Shown here piece by piece: positions 54,782 through 64,000 of a stretch of DNA of 64,000 nt. A model generated the notes under the pieces. That model was given only the letters and a program-made list of their open reading frames with translations, was not told the DNA's origin and ran no database searches. A program made the position numbers and the translations under genes. The first letter of the stretch is position 1. Each line of letters opens with the position of its first letter. Source of the stretch: Paramacrobiotus metropolitanus (taxonomy: Eukaryota; Tardigrada; Eutardigrada; Parachela; Macrobiotidae); contig NW_026570242.1 in NCBI RefSeq assembly GCF_019649055.1, positions 124,001-188,000 on the forward strand. The letters run 5' to 3'.

Positions 54782-56619
54782 TCACAAAGGACCCCAACAT
54801 GAATCTAAGGAATGTATTGTCCCTTCTCGGGCACCTCGTAAAAGGGCAAGAAACCGACAAAGGTTCGAACTCATCGTACAAACAACGTCATCCGCTAAAG
54901 ATAGTATCGTCAGCTCCACTATTAACTGTCCCGTTTGTTTGCTCCAGTAGTCCCTGTCCGTGTACGAGACACTATGGTTAAGCTGCTCCATTGGACGGTC
55001 AAATATTTCTGTCGGTTCAAAATTGCGTAATTTGATCAACGATTCAAAACCATAAATACTGTACGAAGTATTGGCCAGTGACCTTTCCAGTTCATCATAG
55101 GCTGATCGCTCGTCGGTCATGATATACACCACTTTCGGCAACGACTTATTTTCGGCTATGCTGTTGACCTTATCGGCGTAATGTTGAACGGGGATGTCGC
55201 CCATTTCTTTAAGCGAAATCTTATCGGTTCTCCGCATATGCACACCAATGAACCCGCCAGCGGTGATAATGGGATACAATAATACTTTGACAAAATCACG
55301 CAGCTCTGATCGCAACTGCCACATAGCTTTGGTGAGCAACGATTTCGTCAAGAATGAGCCGTCACGATCCGTGTCGTACAGCTTCTGCAGTATATCGTGC
55401 AAGTCTTGGAATCGCTGAGTAAGATGCAGCGGAGCCACATCAAAGTTTCCCGTAACGGCCACTGTTCCTTTGGTATATGATGCGCTATATGCGTCCTGAT
55501 TTTTTAATAAAGCATCGGCCTCTGGATCGGATAGCTCGTCAAACAACGGACACGCGGTGTGAATTGCAAAGTCTTCGAAGAATGTTGCAAGAGATTCGTA
55601 TTCCCAGTGGTGAGAGACAAGCTGGAACCGGCGACCAGCTGCAACAGCGACTTGGTACGCGCCCAGTGCGTTATTCATTACGGAGCCAAATCCCCGTGCC
55701 GAGTGCCCGAGGAGGCCGGCATACAACGGACGATCAGGACGACAATTTACTGTATAATTTGCCATAAATTCTTCTACCTGCAAATACAAAGTAAAACATT
55801 CCAAACCACTTTAGAACATGCTTCGTTTTAACAAAGCCAAAGGTATTGCATATCTTTCTCATGAGTGCTACGATAAATGACGCACATTGCAGTGGTAGCG
55901 AATATTTTCCTTGTTTCGCGGATATATTTATATTACTACACCGCAGTTATGACAGGAAGTTTACAACAATTAAAACGAAGGGTGCGGCTGTAAATTGATC
56001 TTGGAAATGGGCTCCATATTGTGAACAACAAATGAAAGCGCTCAAATAGCTGCGAAATTGACTAATCATATTAAATTATGATTGTGATATATAAGTAAAT
56101 TTACAATACAAAGTGTTACGTAACCATTTAATTCGCAAAGAGATACAGAATCGGATCGGCCTGTATTAGTGTTTGCGATTAATGCTGCCAGATCAAGATG
56201 ACAACAACCGTTGGGATACTCTTAAATCACATATATTATTGACAAGTACACATGCTGACCAGTGACAAGTTAAGGATCTGCAAGGCACTTACGGAAAAAG
56301 ACTGAAATGCATTGTGAAACTTGGCATTAAAAGCAGCCGAATAATTTCTCCACGGATCGTTCTCGGTGATCATACAGCGAACAAAGAAGCACTTCAAAAA
56401 GCGGACACGCCGGGACTGTTGGGCTGCACTGGCAGCAGGTGCTAGAAAGCCTTTAGCAACAAAAACTGGCAAAGGATGCATAATACTGAAATTGTCCATA
56501 GTAATTTCAAAAACTGTATGCTGCCAGGGCTGAAAGTGTCTGATGTTAGCAAAAAGAAGAACACAAGAAATGGCAAACCCAGAAAAAATCAGCACTTTTG
56601 TACCGTATAGCGCCAACAT
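54782..56619 (-). CDS. Alpha-1,6-fucosyltransferase-like protein (GT23, FUT8-like)
   Basis: Exons 56293-56619 and 54782-55777 join in phase 0 (440 aa). The N-terminus has a signal anchor (VLIFSGFAISCVLLFANI), typical of Golgi type II enzymes. The catalytic region includes LLGHSARGFGSVMNN, the GT23 hallmark FIGVHMRRTDKI (donor-binding HxRRTD-type motif), VVYIMTDERSAYDE, and ADDVVCTMSSNLCR near the C-terminus. FUT8 adds core fucose to N-glycans. The usual SH3-like C-terminal domain of vertebrate FUT8 is not seen, and the protein is shorter, so it may be a divergent branch. Together with the GT11 gene 5 kb away it makes a small fucosyltransferase neighbourhood separated by the satellite. Confidence 0.85.
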
Positions 56620-59600
56620 CTTGTACCGCAGCTTTAAATTTATATTAGTAGATTTTTACATTCTTCTTTGAAAACTGGCTAAAAAGAAGTCCGCTGAATA
56701 TGTTAATTTCCCGTCCGCTTTATCGGCAGCACGGTAATTAAGCCCGTTCATTTGCTGACCAGCATGCACGAGTAAAGGGATTGCACGGGCCTGGTTACCG
56801 GGAAAAACAAAGTAGTAAAACTGGAATCACAATTCTGAAGATCGCTTTTGTCAGCCAAAGCACTTTGAAGAAAACAAGAATTTTTGGTTTTCATTAAGTT
56901 ACTTCACAATAGAATAAGCTGAACTGTAAGGCATCGTAACCAGTAATCGTGCGTATAGTACAGTAGGTACAACCCAAATTCAGAACCTTACTGCAAAAAC
57001 TATTTCAATAAAAATTTCAGAACGTTGTTTTCGCGGTTATTATTGACACTGTGCGGTCGTCACTAATAATAATAACAATAACAGTGCTGAATAAACTAAC
57101 AATGTAAGCTTGCTTTCGAAATAACTGATCATAAACAAGGGTTACATTTGTTGTGTAAAACTACACCGTTATCGATATAGTTTGATTGTACACAATGTTC
57201 CGCCCGCTCTCGATCGGGAAGCATTATTATGCGTAAATTACGAGCGCTGTTCGAACGATTTACGCAAAATCTTGTTGAACAGTACTTGCGCCGGCATCAT
57301 AGACGTATAACTTTCATGATAAAACTGCGGCAGTGCGGATATTATTTGTAGTTTACACTAATTACAGTACAGTCGCTGAACAATTTTCGCACGTCCGCTC
57401 GCACATTGCTCTATTGTTTTGCGCTTCTGAAGTTTTTGTTTGGTAGTCATATCTTATATTGATCTATGACATGTATGACTTTGCACTAAATAATTTATGA
57501 AAAATTTTTCAGTGGTTGTTTAGGATCAGTTTCCTTGAAACATTTTTTACCAAAAATTTAATAATCAAAACAAACGCGAATTATGTTTAGCTGAGGTTTG
57601 TTAAAACATAAACCCCTAGACACCAAGCACGGTTATCCCTTGCGCTAGATTATAAATGCTAAAAATTATAATGGTAGCACTACAGACGGATTTGTACAAA
57701 GAATATACCATGTTTACCGTATTTTTTAGTGAATTCCCATTGCGCTGGATTTATTTTTCAGCCTTGACCTTTGCTCGGCGCAATAGGACGACACTACGCA
57801 TGCTCGTTTTTCGACACGGATACTGTAATTGTTTTCCAATTAAATTAGATATAATCATTTATTGACTTCCAAGCTTTTAGCTTTCGATTTTAAAATGAGC
57901 ACTCGATGCGGTATTCCGAAAAGCGTATGGACTGATGCACGATACCGTGCATACTGCCTTCGTGTTTCTAAGATCCTCAATTAGGGATAATGAAGTACAT
58001 TTGTTGGTACATATGTGACGTATAATTAGTAAGATTGATTTCCGTTTAATCCTTTCCGCGAAGCGTAGCGAATGAGGTACTGATTGTGAAAATGCTCGCG
58101 TTGAAACTACCAACACGGGCTAACATCTGCCAGGCGGTCTTGCCGTACACTTCCGGGTTAACCTAAAGGTCAAACAGCTCCAGTAGACAGAATAACACGC
58201 GTTTACTGCTTCTCACGGAATTAGCAATTACCTCCACTCACTCCGAAATCCACACTTTGCTGGGATTGATTGCCACGGGCAAACTAGTAGCGATTCCGTC
58301 CAGTGTATGGTATCGCGCACGGATGTATCTCTTCATATAAATGCATCCTGTTCGAAAATGCCGTCTGCACCACTGTACTTTCGAAAATGCAGTAAGGTGA
58401 GTTATTTCTGTTTTCTAACTTTTAATCTCAGTTCAGCATGCAGATTGATTTAATCATTGCTCCAACGAACAACCCAATTTGCTGTTCGTATCCAAGATCG
58501 GAATGACATGCTTGTGTGTTGCTAAATCGGAACTGTGTATTACGAAACCTCTGATGTGCTTTGCTATCAGATCTGCCTGAAACAGCTTTTTTTAATTCCA
58601 GGTAAGCGACTCCCTTTCTAAAAAAAGAGATATGTACGCGTGAAATTATCAGTCTAGCGTTATGTACTCGATGGTACTTGTTATAAACAAATACGTGTAT
58701 TTTAATATAATACTTGTCAGCAACACTAACGTGAAAATTTCATAACAAATTTAAACAAATTGGTCACGAAGAAGATTTCAAATGCCAGGAAAACAAGGAG
58801 AGACATTGATAGAACGGAAATAACAACATCTAATAAATCGCAAATACTCTTATATTGGAGTTAATCATATTAATTCGTCTTTTGTGCGATGCGGCACTTC
58901 TCTTTTAATCTGTGACATATATTGGTCGTCTATATACGGTAAATTACTAGCGCAGCATTCAATTGTAAAAGCAATTAAAAATATATTTTCTACCGGGGTA
59001 GAAGTACACGATTTCCGAATACTGAGGCAGAGCGGTGCGGCACGGTAAGTGATGGAGGCTCGGCATCAAGTATCTCTTCGGGATACGCTTCCCTGAATTA
59101 ATTGTGCAAATCCAGGAAGTGCTGCCGTTTTTAACCAGGATCAACAGAAGACGATCACGATCCGCTCATTAATAAGACGGCATCAACAACTTCTTGCAGC
59201 CCGACCTCTTAACACACAATCACAGCCGCAAAATCAAACCGGCATGTAATGGACGCGCTGCTGCGCCGAGCAGTCAAATGGCTCCCATTGCAGCTACAGA
59301 GTAGTGTATCGTGACATAATGATCGATTAACAGTGAGCAGTAGTGCATTTGCCGGCGCACAGCACAGCGCCATATACATCGGATGTGCACGAGTTGACCA
59401 GATTTCTTTTCCCCGGCCGTTATTGTTCAACGCCCAGTAAGCTCTGGCATCCGTTTCGGGTCTTAATTTCCGTATAACGATTTTCAGGAGTGTTTTTCAT
59501 TGTAAATGAATATGTACCACCCTCGACACAGCATTCCGCCGGTGTACTAATGATATTACCAATTGTTATAAGCTATTCTGCCGGCATATACAGAAAGGTT

Positions 59601-59753
59601 ACTGAACTGTATCCTAATTCTGACAGTTGATTCCCGAAGCGCATCATGCGCCTTTCCCGCTGTCTATCCTTGGTAAATCGGAAATTCTGCATGAGATGGA
59701 GAGACTTCCGTCATTAGAGCGACGCATCGCATGTGATTGTCTGCTGCCATTCC
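56620..59753. other. Intergenic region
   Basis: No exon could be supported on either strand. Open frames here are short and lack ATG starts or motifs. Confidence 0.4.
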
Positions 59754-61509
59754 ATGGAACCCAACCGACGTTCATCCTCGCCGTATGGCGAAGACGCCGC
59801 TGTACTGTCGGGTGGGGATGGTAAAGATTATAGTTCACTGCAGCTGCAGCCGCGTGGACGCAGCGCACTCACCACGCCAACCGTCCAGGACTCACTGGTG
59901 CCCGTTCATCCCGCCATCTCCCGACCCGCTTCCCACACCACGACCTCCACCAACCCGGCGCGATCCCGCTCCTGCATGACGGTGCCGTATGATCTGCAGA
60001 GCCTGCTGCTGCGCATGGCCGCCTGCCACACGGTCTTTGCCGTGGTGTCCACGCTCCAGTGGGCCACAGTCGGTAAGTGTGCGCGTTTGTTCTTTAACTT
60101 CCTGTGTATCCCTGCATGTACCACAATAACGAAATAAATATATCCCAGATCGATACCGGAAGTGTGTGTATATGCGCCTGTAAATCTTTTCTGATGTGGG
60201 TTATTGCGAAAAAATCTCTCTTCCGGCTTTGAGTGACAGTCTAAGTATCTGGTATATATAAAGTCTAAGTATCTGGTATATATATCTGGTATATATCCTT
60301 CATGTGGTTGTTACATTCCATAATTTCTAGGTAGCGTTTCTATTACCGTCGCTTAAATCGGTTCCTTTTGGAGCGTATTAGGATTTCACAAGAATAAAGG
60401 AGATTATATCAACTTTTTCGTATACTGCAACTGTCAGCTGCTTCGACTAATAACATCTTTAATTTGACTTGGAATAATAACTTTCTAAGGGCACCTAATT
60501 AACGAGTATCGATAATGAGACGGGTACATATGCAGTTCCGGTTAGTCTGTTGAACATCTTCGGGCAGTATATCCTGCAAGTGAGTCAGTTTACAGTTTAC
60601 CAATACCGAGACCTGCTGTTAATTTTGCGCATAAAATCAACACAAAATATTTTAACGTCGACTTTGGCAGTTCGGAATAATATCGGCACGTGCGTATTGC
60701 ACAATACTTATATAGTCTAAACGAAATTCTGACGTAAAGTATGTAAATAAGTACTGAATATGGTTTTGCATGCTTAACGATTTTGTAATTCATCCTGTGC
60801 ACTGGAACATGGCACCGATGCGAAGCAGCCTTGAACCGACAGGTCTTTGATTAAAAAATTATGGGCTACTTGCAACATGATCTTGTAACATGATGATCTG
60901 CCTGCGCACACTTTAACCATAATCGCATACTAGAGTAGTATGTTTATGTGGCATGCCATTACATGGGTTTCGCCATGAATATCTGAGCCACATTGCATAT
61001 TTATTGGTTTGCTGGGTCAACCCGGCATGTTCTCCTTTACATTGTCATATTTATTTGCGCGCTCCATAAGGTCAGCGAATAAGTTAATTAACCGGATGCG
61101 ATCACCTGCAGGTACCACTTACGCCGCCATGGGATTTTCCGTATGGGAATGGCTAAGCGGGTTCGTTATCTTCTGGGCCGGTTCGGCACGCACGACATTA
61201 GCCAGCATGGATTATGGTCGAAATGTGGCACTGGGGAAGATCGGTCGATGCATCATAACCACGTTTACTGTGATGGCGGCCATGGCGGCGTTTCTGGCCT
61301 TTGCCATGTTCTGGAACGGCGTATACAGTGTCGCCAAAATTCTGTCCCCGGAAGTGGCCAGATTTATTCTGGACAACACCGAAGAATCGGAATACCATTC
61401 TGTTACAGTCTGGCTAGTTATCATCGGTGTGCTCAATATCATTTTAGGCACTGTAGCCGTGCCGTTGCAAGTTTATTTTACCCTACGATTTCGTGCGATA
61501 CTGGCTTGA
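59754..61509 (+). CDS. Four-helix membrane protein, paralogue D
   Basis: Exons 59754-60072 and 61112-61509 join in phase 1 (238 aa). The N-terminus is Ser/Thr/Arg-rich (~85 residues). Helices: MAACHTVFAVVSTLQWATV, FSVWEWLSGFVIFWAG, TVMAAMAAFLAFAMFWNGVY and WLVIIGVLNIILGTVAVPL. The intron lies at the same phase and Gly codon after helix 1 as in the three related genes near the Polinton. Its intron is about 1 kb, larger than theirs, and holds a small TCTAAGTATCTGGTATATAT repeat at 60240-60296. Function unknown. Confidence 0.72.
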
Positions 61510-61670
61510 TATTAAAATTCTTGTTGCAATAACAAGCAACAATTCGGTCCAACAATTCGCAACAACTGTACAATTTTTCCGTTTACGGAAATGCATCACC
61601 GAACAATTCACAGTCAAAAATACCTGAAATTCAAACAGTAAAAAACTGACACGTGTCAACTGTCAACCCA

Positions 61671-64000
61671 TCAAAGCGCACCACCCGTTTTCTCCAGTGC
61701 CTGGAACACATCGACCGTTTCGCCTTTCATCACCCCGTAATTTTTTTCCAGCCCCTCGCTATTGGACGGCGTCATACAATCCGTGTTCACTTCCTTCCGC
61801 ATCACTTTATCCACATCAACAGCTGAGAAATACGCAACACTCTGCGGGAGATCATTGAAGCCCAGCTTGTGGGCGAACATGGCACGGGTCATGAGATTGG
61901 TCATGTGTAGGGCCAGCGCCAACCGGTACCGATCGCGTTCCGCCACAATGTATCGTACTTCATCGTGGATGGATAGACAGAAACGGGCATCAATGCTGTA
62001 CGTATCGATCAGCCACCTCATTAGTACCAGCATAATGTGCAGATAGTCCACAGCGGATGATTGGACCACCCAGTTGACGCGACTGGTCATGAAGTCGTCT
62101 TCGACATTTTCTTTTAAAAGGCACCGCGAAACGCGACATCCCAGTACAGGAGTGCGAGGCTCCAGCGACCTAAGAAAAAAAATAATAACTCATGGGATAT
62201 ACCGGCATCAAGGTTTGACCATCTGTATGCATACCTAGCAATACTTTCCAGTTTGTTGAACATATTCGACTCACTGCCACCGGTCCACTTTGAATCCTCA
62301 GTAATCTGCCTCAGGATAGTGATAAACTCGCTCCGGTCATCGAAACTGACTTTCTTTCGATGTGCCTGCTCCCAGATCTGTCTGATAACTGACGATTTAA
62401 ACTGCATATCCAACTCCGAATCCATAAATCCGCACTGTTCCCCGAGAAACTTTCCCATTGCATTCAGCGTGTATAGCCGCGAGCCCTTGGCGAAGCTATA
62501 AATTTTTTTAGCTTTGGACTCGGACTCGGCCTCCGTAAGCTCCCGGTTGAAATTGCGCATAAGCAGTGCAGCATACTCCCGTCCAGCACCGTAAATACGA
62601 CCGTAATTCAGAATCTTAGCGTGATCACGTGAGATTCCGGCCTGCTCGGCAGTCTTGCTGTGCAGATCGGTTCCGTCGGCTTTGTTGCCCTGCAGTGTCA
62701 TCCAACCGAATGCCGTGCATCCGTGCTGCTTCAACCAATACGCATCACCCAGAACAGCAGCAATCCACAATTCCTACAAGAACACCATGATGTCCGCATT
62801 CTGCACAAGTTATTTGTCCGCATTTTAAAACACGTTAATATAAGAAACGTTTAATCGCCACGATCACGAGAGAGCGACATGCACAACCTCAACTACAATA
62901 CGTCACGCTATAATTCAGCAGAGAAAATATCCTCAGAAACAGCGGTGTAATGCGAATCAGAACGACGGAATTACCTGGGAATCCACATCCGCTCCGACAA
63001 TATTGTACCCCCTGGGCGCTTGGATCATAGCCTTCAATTCACTGCCAATCCTATCCGGTTTGATATTACTGGCTGTCATCCATGTTGCTTCTACCGCTCG
63101 CCGCGTCACCGTGCCCATGACCACCACACGGGGAAGAATGACCCCACGCTTCTCCTCGTCTTCCGTTAAGGAGCCCACCAACTGACTTTCCACACGGTCT
63201 TTGTTGTTATGCCAATATGACGCCATTTTGCTTCTTTTAATAATCTCGCTGGCGCTACCAAATGATGCCCGCAGAACACCCGACTCAAAATGCTGCAGAA
63301 AATCACGAGACAACGGCGATCCAACATTGTATGCGGCGCCGTTAGTATGCGGTAGACGGCGAAAAATGCATCCCGGTACCACGTCATAATACGCATTTTC
63401 TTCCGCGGGATCTTTATTTTTCTATAGTTCAGAAATGTTACCAACATTCTCGAATATTTCTAAACAGCGCACGATAAATGTGAATCTTACTTTCGCTTTT
63501 GCCGTTTTCTTCGGTTTGGGCTTTGAGCGTTCCTTGGCTTCCTCCAGCTCCAGTTGGTCGTGTATGGTCGCAATGATTTCCCAGTCCGATTCCGCGTCGG
63601 CAGCATCAAGCGACGATGTCGGAAACATAGTTGCCGGTGTCTGGTGCGGCATTTCCGCTTCCTCCAATTTCCCCGACAACAAAGCCTGCTGCTCATCCGG
63701 CGTCATGTTGGCCATCCTGTCCCACTCTTCGTCCGACAAAGCTGTTGATTTTTGTTTCGGTTCTTCGTTGACTGTAATCTTCTAAAAACGAACAGCGACA
63801 TTTAATTAAGCCACATTAGCCAAGTCAACGTTGCCACCTACAGGAAGCCGCACTGGACGTTTCAGCTGTTCCGCTAGCTGTTTCAGCTTGTGCAACGGAA
63901 AAACCGCCTCCATTTGACGTTTCATTGCCGGGGTAATCTTCTTATCGGGATCCTGCACCTTAGTCTTGGATTCCGGGATAACAACGCCTTCAGGAAGCGG
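61671..64000 (-). CDS. POLG: Mitochondrial DNA polymerase gamma catalytic subunit (partial; 5' end outside window)
   Basis: Five exons are visible, read right to left: 63842-64000 (cut by the window edge), 63491-63781, 62975-63421, 62235-62773 and 61671-62169; they join in frame to 644 residues ending at the true stop. Family A polymerase motifs are clear: GADVDSQ/ELWIAA (motif A, split by an intron), [16 protein letters not shown] (motif B) and SIHDEVRY (motif C), followed by the gamma-specific [14 protein letters not shown] and TPSNSEG end. The enzyme replicates mtDNA in the matrix. The exonuclease domain and targeting peptide lie outside the window. The second visible exon encodes a Lys/Glu-rich linker of low conservation. 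Confidence 0.93.

Noticed and set aside
1-64000. tRNA, rRNA and other structured RNA genes
   Set aside because: Looked for B-box-like GGTTCGAATCC words and cloverleaf arms by eye and found none convincing; a covariance-model search was not possible.

Overview
The window is animal nuclear DNA. It carries an intron-bearing mitochondrial DNA polymerase gamma gene, two fucosyltransferase genes with N-terminal membrane anchors, a family of two-exon four-helix membrane protein genes, short GT-AG introns, minisatellites and inverted-repeat transposons. A small-genome ecdysozoan such as a tardigrade would fit, but the sequence alone does not settle the species.

Layout. 1-8337: no gene I can support, but a ~122-bp tandem array (about 4980-6030) followed by three GC-rich hairpins. 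8338-13865: a six-exon gene for a secreted Tyr/Asn/Gln/Ser/Gly-rich protein (616 aa). 14728-35788: a complete 21,061-bp Polinton/Maverick (adintovirus-like) element with 206-bp terminal inverted repeats and a perfect 6-bp target duplication (AGAATG). It sits inside exon 2 of a host four-helix membrane protein gene; the two halves of that gene lie at 35789-36375 and 14582-14727. 36652-39127: two intact paralogues of the interrupted gene. 40373-41309: a 937-bp TA-flanked inverted-repeat transposon. 41681-42060: another minisatellite. 42.1-47.5 kb: gene-poor. 47581-49287: GT11-type fucosyltransferase. 49385-53400: about 37 copies of a 108-bp satellite. 54782-56619: GT23/FUT8-like fucosyltransferase. 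59754-61509: a fourth four-helix paralogue. 61671-64000: the 3' two-thirds of POLG, running off the right edge.

The element is the main interest. It has the whole Polinton core: protein-primed-type DNA polymerase B, retroviral-type integrase with chromodomain, A32/FtsK-like packaging ATPase, adenovirus-type cysteine protease, double-jelly-roll major capsid candidate, penton-like minor capsid protein and small basic and hydrophobic virion proteins. The structural genes and integrase form one tightly packed minus-strand cluster with overlapping ends. Around this core is unusual cargo: a TATA-binding-protein-like gene, a protein with two PC4/Sub1-like single-strand-binding domains, an ANP32-like leucine-rich-repeat acidic protein, two BIR-domain (IAP-like) genes, a candidate P-loop protein, and a multi-exon protein with a ubiquitin-like start, zinc-finger-like centre and RGG tail. 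The TBP-like and PC4-like genes share a divergent promoter with two TATA boxes and three ~75-bp repeats, each with a covarying palindrome. This suggests an element that carries part of its own transcription-initiation machinery plus an apoptosis-control module. The cargo and polymerase genes mostly carry spliceosomal introns; the virion genes do not. A paired CCCCCTCGG motif recurs in introns and gene ends, always in the sense orientation of the local genes.

Splice sites were assigned by eye from GT/AG consensus and reading-frame continuity. Family calls come from visible motifs only; no database was searched.
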